Shown piece after piece: positions 25,801-39,938 of a DNA stretch of 64,000 nucleotides. A program made the position numbers and the translations under genes. Under the pieces are notes generated by a model that saw only the letters and a list, made by a program, of their open reading frames with translations, had not been told where the DNA came from and made no database searches. The stretch's first letter is position 1. The number at the start of each line of letters is the position of its first letter. This DNA comes from Gyromitra esculenta (lineage: Eukaryota; Ascomycota; Pezizomycetes; Pezizales; Discinaceae), in the NCBI GenBank assembly GCA_038503075.1, contig JBCAML010000008.1, forward strand, positions 1,488,001 to 1,552,000, written 5' to 3'.

Positions 25801-28552
25801 CTCCCTACTCTCAAAAAACTTTACCCCTCAGAACAGCATAGGCGAGAGCACACCATATAGTCGGTCTCCGAGAAGATGGTCATTTAAGGATAGGATATAA
25901 GTCTGGAGGTCGCGTTCGTAGCTCTACTACTCGGCCCTTCATAGACTGCTCCAAGGGGTTTTGTTCAATCGGCCCACTGACATGTGAGTAATTCGCCATG
26001 GTGGGAGAGGTTTACATCCCCAAAGTCTTTTTTTCACCAAGACCTACAATTAGATCCGTCTCTATATTCATGGCCGCCGATTACTGCGTTTTGTTTTGTC
26101 TAGCATCTGTCCAAAGCCAGCGCATTTTAGGAGGATATTTTGTGGTTCACATTTAACAAAGTTTAAATAGATCACCAGATACAATACCAGCTCTACTCAA
26201 CGTCCTCTTCCTCTTATCCCTACGAATATGAGGATTGCGCAATCCTCCCATGAATCTTAGCCAGACCATTACTTACATCAATAGTTAGCCGGCCCCCAAC
26301 TCCTGAGGGAGGTCCGATAACCCCACCAAACGTTCATTTTGTGAGGATAGTTGAGCCGATCAACTTCCCTCCATTTTTCTAAGACTACACATAGATCAGC
26401 TGCAGCCTATAGATCTGTTCCTGTCTCGAACTATTTTGACCCTACGGCTTGGAAGTTTTCAATTTGCCTAGAAATAGCAGGCTTGGAGTTGAGAGGTTAG
26501 CTGAGATTCTGAGGCGCTATTTTGGTGCTAGCAAAACTAATCCCAGCCCCCTAGATCTGACGACCGTTGCCTATACTTGCCTTCACGGGCTTGCGAAACA
26601 TTGAACGAAATACCGGTAGCGGAAAGTGACGATGATAAGGCCAAAAATTTTCAGCCATCTTGAAGCAGACGATATTCTGAGAACGATGGTAATTCTTATG
26701 CAGGGGATATCGGTGAGTTCTAGGAACTTGACGAAGTTACAGAGCTAAGGACTGGATTCGCTCGAGAATGGCTTGTCTACTACCTATATGTACTTACTTT
26801 TATTTTGCGAGCAGATGTTACCATCCAGAATCTTAATCAATGAACAACAATTAACAGCAGGACTAAATACTACGAACCCGATCGCACCCGAACAAGTTAT
26901 AAATACCTTCACATTATAAGAGGCACTAGTGGAAGTCCGCAACCAACACAATAGTACGCGTGACATCGAAGACTACAGGAGTACATTCGAGTTCTCAAGC
27001 CCTAGACTAGAGCCCGGTACATCATAGTCAACCATAGTTTTTTGCAAGATTGTTATATCTTCATTTCCATTACTTCACCCGCCCTTACAAACCTAGATCT
27101 TCTCACTCTGTGCTTTGACAGAATACTTTCCTGCTAGATAACGCTCCCCCGCAGTCCTCTCATTCTTCCTCATAGATAGGATGCTTATTACCTGTGAATA
27201 GTACTAAATATAAGTTCTTAAGCTGTTTTACTTGATTTTTGGCTTTGGATGATGTCTTAGTTCTTTGAATAGCTTAGGTGAAGCTTAAGGAGTCAATCGG
27301 CTCACATTTAACGCTATATTTGTATTTCTCCTTCTCCCTAATTATGTTCACGATGCATTTTTTTTTTGGTGAACAAGAGAACTTAGAAAGATTTGCTTGG
27401 TTGGTATGGCAAAGCCTCAAGTAAAGTATCGAGCGAGTGATCCGATGTGATGACTAAACGCGATATATGTGTTTGGAATGATTTAGAAAGTGATCCAGCT
27501 CAGCTTAATTGTTCTAGGCAAATTCCATTTAAAGAGAGGAAATAATATCAAACTTATCTACTAAGGGAGGACGAATCCTCACGAGTGATATCAGCCACGT
27601 GTTTCGTTTGGTTGACGTTGGTCTCAGGGCCAGGGTTAGTCACATTGCGGCTGCGGCTCTGCGCGGGGGGCCAAGACCATCCAAATTTTCGTGGCGCAAA
27701 CCCGAGCGCGCGACAACGGCGCCTTAATAGCAAAGTCCAAAGTCACTTGCACAACTCGTTCCCATCACTACAACGTCGCTAGAGGCCTTTGATCGTCCTC
27801 TATTTCTCCAAAATCCTCCTACCACGCATTTGTTATTTATCAGTGAGTCTGAAGTGCTCCCAATTGCTGCTGTTTCAGTTGGTCGCTGCTCAGTGCTTCG
27901 AGTTCTTCTGGGTGGCTTTACAACGGTACCTGACCTGACCTGACAGCGGCTGACTTTGAAGTGACAGGACTCAGAGTTTCCACCAACCAACAGATAGGAG
28001 GTTAGGGGTTTTTTCTAATTCAAATCTACATCTTGGTCCATCACCCGGTCCATCTCGCTCCATCTGCGACCTTGTGGTGCTCTGCTTTGCTGTACCCACG
28101 AGAAGAATTTCTGTGGCTTTTGTGGTCTCTTCACCAAAAATTACGATCGAAACGCACTCTCAGCAGAGGGATCTTCCGAAATTTCGGAATTAGGAAGAAT
28201 CTCAACTCCTGCACGAATCGCCAAGCCAAAATTCTCTGGTGGTGTTCCTACATATATCTGGCAATCCATTTATTCGATCCCCAGTAACAAAACGCTCGTC
28301 TTAACTGAGGGGTGCAAGCCGGCGCTTGAGATCCGGCATAAAGATTATTCGATTCGTGCCAAGTATCAAAGCTGCTTGCCAAAAGGAGGATTGGCCTGGG
28401 GCTTGTTTTAGGATTTTTGTGCGATTGGGGAGAAAAGTTCAACTGCGTCTTGTAATTCGCTCTCCTTCTCCAAGAATACTAGGAGGACGGGGGATCGACA
28501 TCGTCTTCAAGGTCTTCATACGCAGCGCCTTTTCTCAACTTCTGTCGAAAAT
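22855..28552. other. 5.7-kb gene-poor stretch rich in TACATGTA palindromes
   Basis: No supported gene. Nine copies of the palindrome TACATGTA lie between 23270 and 24695, three of them within 24 bp at 23539-23562. The part from about 24.7 to 27.4 kb has even base composition but only short open frames, and reads like old, decayed sequence of unknown origin. Near 27.93 kb there is a short tandem CCTGA repeat (CCTGACCTGACCTGACAG). The last kilobase should contain the promoters of the downstream ubiquitin protease. Confidence 0.5.
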
Positions 28553-30980
28553 ATGGGTCTCTCTCTAGTAGCCCCCCAATTTGCGACGCCAACATCAAGC
28601 ACAAATTCTATGGAGTTGGTCAACATTCAAAAGCATAACCTTGTAGCTAAAAATAGTCGTGTGGAAGCTATAGGTTCTATTTGTACTCCCTCTCAGAGCC
28701 CTCCCCCGGCCATTCCGGCTATCAGTTGCAAACATCTTAGATCTTCATCCAATTCCGGGAAAACTCCCCTAGATCTACTTCTTGCAAACCCTATTCAGTT
28801 CGTAAAGGCATCGATGATATCGCCTGCCTGCAAAAGAACTCGAGTCGAAGCATTTGGTGCGTCAGACGCCATCTCTAAGGATAAGAAAAGATCAGCAAAG
28901 GTATGGTTGAGTTTACATGTAATTCGATCATTGAGCATATGACTAACTTCAATGCCCGTAGAAATCTCCTAAAACACTCCCTCAGATGGCGTTATTAACC
29001 AAGAATTATCGAGTTGGAGCTGAGCATACGAAAAGATTGAGTGCGCCAGCGTCTTCCCATCCCGATTCTCCCTTAATAAAAGAGAAACTTGATGCCAAGG
29101 TTGGTTAGCTCATTCTGATTCGAATTCAGAAGCTCTAATAATATATTCAGCGACGTGCAGCTCTCATGCAGAAGCTATCACCCGTTTCTAAGCCTAAACA
29201 GACTAGTAAGGATAAAAAGAAGTCTGGCAATGATACCACCTCACCACCACCTACCCGGCGCAAAAAGGCGACAGTGCTGATAGCTAAAGAAAAGGTGTTT
29301 TCACTTACGCCATATATCTCCATGAAGCAGTGCTGATCCGAAATCTACTACTATAGACTAATGAGAAATCCCCCGGCAGTGATACGACAACGCGTTCTAG
29401 GTCAGAGTCGCCACGAACCTCGCCATCTCGGAGCAAGAGTACCAAGGATAAAGTCAAACAGTCTTCGCCACAGACCTCTAAAAAATCTGCGAGCGGAAAT
29501 AAGGCCACCATCAGAAAAATATCTGTGTCGCCCCCTCCATCTAGTAAGAAGCAAGTAGACGGGCCTACCGTAACCCCGGAAAAAATTATAAAATCACCAT
29601 CTGAAAAAAAATCTATAAAGCTGCTCACAAACGGCGATTCAGCAGCACTCGTTAAAGAGGTTGTTAAAGAAATACCTAAGAAGCGGAAAGCCGATAGCTC
29701 TGATGGTATCAACCCTCCCGCACAAAAGATCCGAACAGACCTCAATGGTAATTCAGCTGCTAAACAACTTGAGCCTAATGGGAACTCATCTTCTAAGCAA
29801 CCTTTAAACGGCAAAGTGGATCTTTTACAGCCGGGTATTAGGGTTAAGGGATTTAATAATAGAATGAACGATTGCTACCGTAACTCAGTTTTGCAGTTAT
29901 TCTGCAGTTCTGTAGTACTCCGACAAGAGATCATGCAACACAATCAGAAGAAATGTAAATTGGCGATATGTGTTTGCTGTACACTCAGACAGCTATTCGA
30001 GAACCACTATTATGATACTAAGTCTAATGCACGGAAGTCAACGAATAAAGCTACTTCAGAGGTTGTGCGGATGGCAAGAAGTAAGTATTTATTCCTGGGG
30101 CATCTATGAGTATATGGTCTGACTTGCAGCACTGTAGCTCTACCTAAAAATTTCAAGGGCACTCGACAAGAGGATGCTACAGAATATCTTCACGCAGTTC
30201 TCCACACCGCCAAAGATCAGCTCAGCAAAGGCCTCAAAGGTGACTCCCTTAAGGATAATCCAATCGACAAAACCTTTGGCGGTTCTTTCCCCTCCGTCCT
30301 TACTTGCCCGAAGTGTCACCATCGGTCATACAATAAGGTCGATCTTCCCAGCCTTATGCTCCATCCCTCTGTCAAGCCACGCGAGAATAAAGCCGCCAAT
30401 ATTATCAATCTTGCCGATCTCCTCAATGATCACTTTAAACCCGAAAAAGTCGATGCAGCGTGTGAGAAGTGTAAGTATAACAAACGGAAGTTTACTAAAC
30501 AGATTGAAATCGAGAAGTTACCGGAGTTTTTAGTGCTAAATGTTATGAGGTGGACGAATACAACCATGAGAGGTGGCCGTGTTGGGGCCGATAAGATTAT
30601 GAATAGATTGAAGTACGAGGAGAGATTTAAGTTGGTGGAGGGTGATGCACAGGTCGAATATGTCCTTAATGCTGTTGTGGCACACAGCGGGAGATCTCTT
30701 TCGGGTGGTAAGTTATGTTCTATAGTTTATCGTATTAGACGACCCGCCCGTTATTGACCTTTCTCTTTTCCTTTCAGGGCATTACATCTCCTTTGTGAAG
30801 CAGCCTGACGGGACATGGGCGGAGTGTAACGATCAGATGGTAAGTTCGAGTCTTACTTACTCACTTTCACGACTGCATATTTACTAACCGATAAAATAGG
30901 TAGACCAAACAACTTGGTCTACTGTATCCCGTGCTGGTGGGCTGCAGGCAACTATTCTTGGATATCAACGTGTGAATTAA
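28553..30980 (+). CDS. ubiquitin-specific protease (peptidase C19), divergent
   Basis: A cysteine protease predicted to remove ubiquitin. Seven exons (28553-28900, 28962-29099, 29151-29294, 29357-30080, 30138-30707, 30778-30839, 30900-30980) encode 688 residues. The first 420 are low-complexity, Ser/Lys/Pro-rich and basic (SRSESPRTSPSRSKS, KKRKADSS), suggesting a nuclear or nucleolar protein. The catalytic region follows: Cys box NDCYRNSVLQLF, QEDATEYL, two Cys pairs CPKC and CEKC that probably bind zinc, LVLNVMRW, and the His box SGGHYISFV with ECNDQMV. Cys and His are thus intact, but the usual GLxNxGNTC entry is changed to FNNRMNDC. General architecture recalls USP36-like enzymes; I cannot assign an orthologue. 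Confidence 0.87.
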
Positions 30981-33884
30981 ATCATATTTCCTTAGCTTGA
31001 AATATCTTTGCATCAATGTCATGGAATGGCGTTCCGGAAGGGCGTATAGAGCGGCCGTTGATTTTTTTCCTTGCTTTCGGGGTAAACTCCATCATTTCTT
31101 GGGGGATGGTTGGGGGCGGCTATGGGCACATGGTATAAATATATTTAGGAAGAGCGACATAGCTAGTTACTTCATACTCGTGGGTGTGGCAGCAATTTTA
31201 AGAGGGTGGAAGGATCTGGATCCATGTTAATATTGCTTGTTGTTTACATCGGTATATATGGGGACTGTATTTTATTTTATTTTTTTGCCGCAGGAAACCT
31301 TCATAATTAAATGTATGATGCCCAGCAGCCCAAAGAGGTTTTTTTTCTTCTTCTTTCGTTGAGGTATTTTAGTTAACCAGCCATGATGGGATTAATTTGA
31401 TAAATAAAAGTTTGCGATAATCATTAGAATTAGCTATATCAATTCGACGAGTAATAGTTATATAAGGACTCTATGGGAGTTCTGGGTCTAGATAGGCACC
31501 TTTTAACCTTAAGTATGTATTCTAGAATAGTCGTGTCTTTTAAAAGATAGTACTCTCTCAAATCTTGTCTGTCTTCAGACAGCGTCAGATTGTTTGAAGC
31601 TGCATTTCAGCAACCCCTCGATAGAGTTGCTCTGAGGAGCAGGCCTCGTTTTAGAGCCTGCATAGGGGATAATTCAGCACACTTTCGAAGATGGGAAATC
31701 GTTTCCTTTGACTAGGTCGTAAGCGATGTAACAACATTCCGGGTCCTAGTGAAAGGTATTTAAGAAGAGCAGCAAAAAAAACGTGCCAGAAGCCGCAAAC
31801 CAACTTCCCATGGTCCAAGTGCCATTCTGTTATCAGAAAATAAAAGTTGAAACTCGCAATCAGATTGAGAGGAGGACTAGAAAAATCGAAGGAAATAAAA
31901 AGAGGGGCGCGGGTAATGACGACGAGGAGAATAGGGCCAACAACCAGGAAGAGGGCGAGGATGAAACATTGGAAGGGAGGTGAGGATAAGGAAATAGAAA
32001 AGGTGGTCAAGATGAGAATAACCCTCACTTCCCAAAAGAATAGTAAGCTCTGGGATATTAGAGGGCTACCATGAGCCTTAGCCACAAGGGAAGCTATAAA
32101 ATCGAAAAAGATAGCAGCTAGCAAAAGCATTTCCACAACGATTAGATGTCGTTGAAGACATCCAATTAAAGCTGGTCTTGGCAAATCCCCTAACTGGTTC
32201 CAGCGCACAGTTTCTAATCCGGAGTATTTGAAGACATACACGATAGAAGGATATGGGGTGGGAGCACCTTTTGACAAACCAAGTTATGAAATTTAGCTGT
32301 ATCCAACAAGGAGGGTATTGTTACCAAAATCACAGCGTCTCGTCAACCCTAACCCCACAGCCTTTCGTTGACACTTAAATCGCCAAACTTTTCATTCATT
32401 AACTCAATGGATAGAACTTCCAATCCACTCACGAGATCGGCATAGTGGATGTACTATGCTCTAAAAAAGCCTCTAAAAATACAAATACTGAAAGGCTACT
32501 GAGAAACACCACGCCTAGCGACAAGACGTTCCACTCCTGAGTAGGGTGGAGGTTCCTTTTTCAGGGAGCACCAATACGATGCTCGATATTCAAAATTGAA
32601 CCTTCGCCCTTCCGAATAACCCAACTACGACTCTATACAGGTGCGCCAGTGTCGCTTGAGTTGAAAATAATATCTATTAGCTCTTTTCAAGGTAGCTCTT
32701 CCGCTAAGACCATAAGTTACCCGTGTTCTCTTCTAGATATCAAAATTAACGTCGCTACCTCACCACCACCACCACCACCACAGCTAACTGTACCTCGTAC
32801 TCTTATAGTGAGATTCAGCTCTAATTGTAATTAAGTATATATCGAGTGATAGTTCATGATAAAAACACGTAGCGTAAGCACCCACCCGGTTCCCTTGTTT
32901 CTCAGTCAGACTAGATAACTTGAAGTATAAACTTTTTTTCTCTTGGCTCATGAGTCGTTTTGCAAGTTACACATACATACATGTATATTTACTGTTCCCC
33001 AAACCCGCTGCAAACAGCGTTAGTGTTTTATCGCTTCTATACTTGCCTACTCAGCTGACCTCCTCTGCCCCTTCGATATATGTATCATCACTTCTTTCTT
33101 TAGCTCTGACGCCAATATAGGTCTCATCGACGTCTGCTTCCTTGACGGCTTGTAGCAACGGCAAACGATAAGCAGCAGTCCAATATGATATCCTAGAGGT
33201 ATCACCCTGCACCGGCTTAACATGAACACTTCTGAGTAGGGAATCAACAACCTTACTTCCTGTTATATGTGTTATACTCCTTGAAGGCTTCAGCAACGAA
33301 TAATCGCTTAAATACATAACACGTCTGGTTGATACGGTATTTCTGTTTCCATATGGAGTTTTCGTTATCTTTCAAGTTTCACCTTACTTCCACTGACTCA
33401 TCTAAATATTTCTAGGAAATCGTGAATTAAATTTCTTTTGACGAGACGAGTGATTTCCAGTGATCTTTGGTGATGGGCCACGTGCATATACCGAGCAAGC
33501 GAGGTCCGAGGTGGTTGGTGACTATTGCTGCGCCGTCTAGACTCAGCTCTACCACGGTACCGAAGCGCCTGGCTCGAGATCGCAACCAACCCCCTTCCAA
33601 GACGCAGAGTTTAGTCAATTGGAGAGCAGAGAGCTTCAGGAACACCGATATCTCGGCTGAATCTCTATTGCGTTCTGATCTCTTCTACGATACTTTCATG
33701 CTCAGCATGAGCTACGACTGGACCAGCTCATACCTAGCACACACAACGCAGTATCACCTTATTAGCCTTTCTTACCTAGTCCCAGTCTGTCCGGGATCGA
33801 AACACCCACGCGATCCCTCTCTCCCTCTCCCCTCCTATAACATCAACACACCTCCTGCCTAAGCATCCACCCCGCCCACATCCC
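30981..33884. other. 2.9-kb intergenic region
   Basis: No gene is supported. A minus-strand frame of 208 codons (31651-32277) has no ATG at its 5' end and encodes a hydrophobic string opposite a purine-rich + strand; see the findings. A CCA triplet run lies at about 32760-32781 and a TACATGTA palindrome at 32988. Confidence 0.45.
32760..32781. repeat. (CCA)n microsatellite
   Basis: Seven uninterrupted CCA/ACC triplets in non-coding DNA. Confidence 0.9.
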
Positions 33885-35207
33885 ATGGGCAGCGTGTCCA
33901 AACTAGACGCTTTCCGCCCATATCTCAACATGTACGGCGATTTCATCACAAAGAATGCTGGAGCAGTTTCCCAAATAGAGTCTGCACTACGTTCGCTGAC
34001 ATACATCGTTCCTGGTATGCACTTGCCGTTGCCCTAACTAGTCTTTTTATCTCGTTCCAAGTGGGTCGCGATAACCGTTGAACTGACGTTTTGGGGATAT
34101 GACATAGCTCGCTTCAAAGATGTCGAGCTTGCATCAGAATCCATCCACAGCGGTATCCAACTCTTGTCGCTATACCATGATTCTCTCCTTGCACGTGCTG
34201 GGGCGACCCTGCCGGTACCTGGCCCAAAGCCATCGCCGCATAGCCGATATACGAAGTTCTGGACACAGAAGAGTCCCGGCTATAAGCGGCTTGCATTGAT
34301 CGTTACTATGATACAGTATACTGAGCTGCTCTGGGAGATGTCCGCGAAGCGAAGAGGGCAGAAGATGCGATGGAGGACCGTCATTATCTTAGAAACCGCA
34401 AAGTACATCAAACATTCCACCTACCCCTATACTAAACCGTCAATAAACAATGCTAACTTATATACTCAAAAAAGGGCGGTATGCCGACTCCTTCTCCTCC
34501 GGCTTACCAACTCTCGCCCACTCCTCACTCCACCGCTTCCAGAACGCGAAATCGACCCAGCTGTCCTTGAAGAATCTCTTAACCCTGATCCAGAATCACC
34601 TCCTCCCGAGACCACCTGGAAAATGCCACGCACAGGCCTTTCTCTCCCATCGCTGCCCGCATCCAATCAAATCTCTCAATTTCTTCTCACCAAGGTCCTT
34701 ACTGCTGAAGACGTAAAGCCACCAAACCAGCTCCTTCATCGTGTGAAAGGAACAGGTTACTTCGCAGAAGTTCTCTATATCATCCGTCCAGTCGTTTATG
34801 CGATCGCAATGAAGCAGTGGGCACATGATAAGAAAAGCTGGCGACCATGGCTCTTGGGTGTATCCTTGGAGTATGCAGCAAGACAGCTCGCGAAGCGAGA
34901 TTTTGAGATGACAGTACCCGGAGGGATGAAGGGTTTGACTGCGCTTGAAAAGGAGGAACTGACGAGGAGAGCCTGGTCTATGGGATGGTGGGCGATGAGA
35001 GGTGCATTCTATGAAAATATTTCTGGGTATGTCTATTTCCCTCCATTTCCTCTACTAGTAACTAATCCCGTCATGTGTTCTAGACCATGGTTGAAGACTT
35101 TAACTAATAAGTTGGTCGACAAACCTGTGCTCAACCTTCTGGGTGGGCTCGTGGATGATTATCAATATCTCTGGGATAACTATTATTTCTCAACCGCAAC
35201 ACTTTAA
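33885..35207 (+). CDS. PEX16: peroxin 16, peroxisomal membrane biogenesis
   Basis: PEX16 is an integral membrane protein that acts early in building peroxisomal membranes and brings in PEX3 and other membrane proteins. Four exons (33885-34014, 34108-34402, 34475-35026, 35084-35207) give 366 residues, within the family range. Marks are MYGDFITKNAGAVSQIESALRSL at the start, SLYHDSLL, a region ETAKAVCRLLLLRLTNSRPLL, RVKGTGYFAEVLYIIRPVVYA (probable membrane segment), WLLGVSLEYAARQLAKR, RRAWSMGWWAMRGAFYE and the C-terminal DDYQYLWDNYYF. (The long motifs here were checked as separate short blocks.) The second intron, 34403-34474, has 72 bp and no stop in frame, so an unspliced message would still be translated through. 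Confidence 0.95.
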
Positions 35208-38200
35208 ACGATTTAGACACAGCTGTTTTCTTATTTGTCGCAGCATCTAAAAAAGGTAATATGTGCATGTTCAGGCTAGCGATTGTTTTATCTGGACCTA
35301 GTGATTGGGACACTTAGATCCGTACTCTTCTTCAAGAACACCCCTCTCTTTTGTTATTTCTTGTAAAGTAGGGGTTCCGTTTGTTTTTCAGTGTATCCTT
35401 TGTTTATTTGTTTGCTTATATTTTTCTGGGGCAGGTATAGGAATGGGGTTATGGGGTTTGTCATCTGATTTTAATGTAATAGGGAAGTACCCAGAGGCCT
35501 AGCTAGGAGGTAAAAAAGGGGGGGACCAGGTGGAAGTGGTAGCGAAGAATTCTATAGCTATGATAATTTAGTTATGTAAATGATTAATTTGTCAATGTCT
35601 ATTTGCCATTAATTTTCTATAGTACTATACTGGTTGCAACTCCTGATAAGGGCTGAGGCTGAATAACGAGGCGGCGAGTTTGACTTCTCCCCAATTGTAA
35701 ATATTAGCACCCAAGGCTATAAAGAGGGGGTGGGTGCAAAAGTTTTCCCTGCTGACGTGGTTATGTAAGTTTACCATTGGTGTACCGAGCAGCGTGAGAC
35801 ATGCAGGTTTCTTGATTAATTAGCAGGGTTGTCCAGTCTATTTGTTTACTTTATACTTAAAACTCGAAAGCTTACTGGAGCGGGATACCGAGAGATTACT
35901 AAAGGGATAAAGTAGCATTTCAGAACGTAGCTGAATTTTGACTTGAAGCATTAGGAAGAGGGAAACGTCTGAGGTCATAAATAATCACTCGGCTATTGGG
36001 CTGGGGTGGTAGGCGCCAGCGCACCCGATGGGTTGCCATGTTATTGTTGGCAGGGTGGTGAGGTGGGCGAAGCCTCAGTACGAACAGCATTTGTTGCTTG
36101 TTGACATCATCTCAGGGTTTGTTTTCTATTAGATTTTGATTAGTCAACCAGATCAAATTAAAGTGTAAAGTACAGGCGTTGGAGCTAGACCAAGGATAGT
36201 TTGTTTAGATGTTTGCTTACCCTTGGACCACTAACTCTTAGACTTGGTTCTTGGTTCTACAGGGGGAAGATTGACCTTTCTTAGATTTCTCCTTCGATTG
36301 GTACTATTTCTTCTCTCTCCTATCGCAGGCCATATCATAGAGCATCACTTGTAGATAGTAGAGCGTCTCAGGCACTTAATAAGGCTAGAAGACCCTATTT
36401 TATAGCAAAGAAGGGAAGTGAGGGTTAACAGCTCGGGATTACAAGTATGGTGTATTCGTCCCAGAAAGCAACTTCTTCTACCTTAGTGCCCTGATAGCAC
36501 AAGCAAACTAGTAAATAGATGACTAAGCAGAGAATAGAGTAGACCAGAAAGTCTTAAGCTGTCCGGAAGGAGAAGGTTCTAATGAAAGAGATATTTTAAT
36601 TCTTGTAGAGAAGATTGAACTATGTGGATTGCTCAGATTAGTGACACAGTCGATAGAGATGGAAAATAGAGAACTAAATACCTGGAGGTTAATAAACTAA
36701 GTAGTTAAAGAGGACGATAGACCATCAGTGAATTACGAGCGGATGAAGGGCTTGGGAAAAAGAGCGAGTGCCAGTGAAAACCCAGATCAGTGTCGAAAAA
36801 CAAGCCCGATAGAACACAAGTAGAGGGGGAGAGTCGTCCTGGGTGTAGAAGGGTTTGGGTGTAGTTAGGCGTAAGTAGTTTTTTCGCTTTAAGAACGGGG
36901 AGGCCCAGAGAACGGGGAACTAGGAGGAAGAAGGTCAGGGGTTGGTTGCTGGTAGAGCAAAACCTAGCACTGAGGATATGATGAAGGTAGAGAGGCTAAG
37001 AAGGGAAAAATAGACAAGTGTAGCTAAAAAGGCTCGTGGAGCGTCAGCCGACACGAGAGGTGCGGTGTGAAAAGAATCGTAGAGTGCAGTACGAAGAGAG
37101 AGAAAGTGAGATACATGTAAACAACAGGAAACCAAAATTTCAATTTAACCTAATCATGAAGCTGTTGCTCATAGCTCGAGTCCTGCTCTCGTTACCTATA
37201 TGATAGGGTTTCTCTGCGCCAACCATGTGTATTCTTTCTGCGATACTATCACCATTTCCATGCTGGGCCTAACCAGATCCTCGCAGACACCCATGGCGAT
37301 AGTGTTTTTAGAAAATGAGAGACTTGAGAAGCAGTTATTCTAAGCAAAGAGTTTCCGTCTTTTTACCTATACAAGTCCACCAGTCAGACCCTACTGGGAA
37401 GGGGACGTTGCTTATGCCTCCACTGCCTTATTTTTTCTTTATTAGCGATATAGAAGGCTAATTTTAATCCAAGACTGTGACCTGGGTTAAGATAAACAGT
37501 GATACTTTAAAACTATAACTAGAACAAAGATTCCAAGCCTCGATTCTACACCTAATCATAATCACTAAACATCACTTAGTGTGTATTACCTAGCCAACTT
37601 AGAGTCTAACCTTCGCAAATAAGACTCGGAGCATCATTCTGGAGAGGACTTTAGAAAATAGTCGGGGGCTGGGTTTCAAAATTTCTCAGCGAAAGGATCA
37701 TCAATAAAGGACCGAGATCATTAAAGCCACATTACTGTTTCGATAATTGGTTAGGCAGCTTTTTTTTCTAGGAAGAAGAAGACTAGACCTCTTGTTGCTT
37801 ACTAGTCAGTATTGGCGATCCCCAAAGGATCACCAGACACCCGACGGGGTATATTAGCTCGACGAAGATTTTTAATTGCCTTTTTACTCTACATTGAGAT
37901 ATCAGGATGTGAGTCTAGTTCTCATTTAAGTAAAGTGCAGTTTCAGAAAACCGAGTGACTTTTCATGAATTTCAATAGCCTGTTCTCATAGCTACATGTA
38001 CATGCACATATGTTCTCTTTTGCCCCAAGCATTGGCCGTAGTCAATCTTCATCCCCTTCACCCTTATCTAATTGCTTAAAAAATCATGCCAACTACTTTT
38101 CTTCTTTATAAAGTTGTATGTATTACAGCCACCTACCCCGTTAGTATGGGATTAGCACCCAAAGACCAAACCCCCACCCTATCATTTTTGCATGACAAAT

Positions 38201-38400
38201 GATTTCACAGATTTCCAAAATCACATATGCACCGTGGACAAAATTTAGGAATACACGATGGCCGGTTTATATTTCTGTGGCCTCAAAACCTAAAGGCAAG
38301 CAAGCTAGTACTTAAAAATTTTCCCATCGCCTCCTAGCAATTCATTATTTTGTTGTTTCCACCCAGTCATCCTATTAAAGATAGTGCCACTACAAGTACT
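35208..38400. other. 3.2-kb intergenic region between convergent genes
   Basis: No gene is seen. Sequence is of mixed composition with short frames only. Two TACATGTA palindromes lie at 37112 and 37993. The stretch 36.2-37.1 kb is strongly purine-rich on the + strand (many AGAGAA and GGAAGA runs). Confidence 0.5.

Positions 38401-39938
<1,538 letters not shown>

Noticed and set aside
34403..34474. Treating the PEX16 segment as coding because the frame is open
   Set aside because: Removing it joins ETAK to AVCRLLLLRL as in the family, and it has proper donor, GCTAAC branch and AG acceptor.
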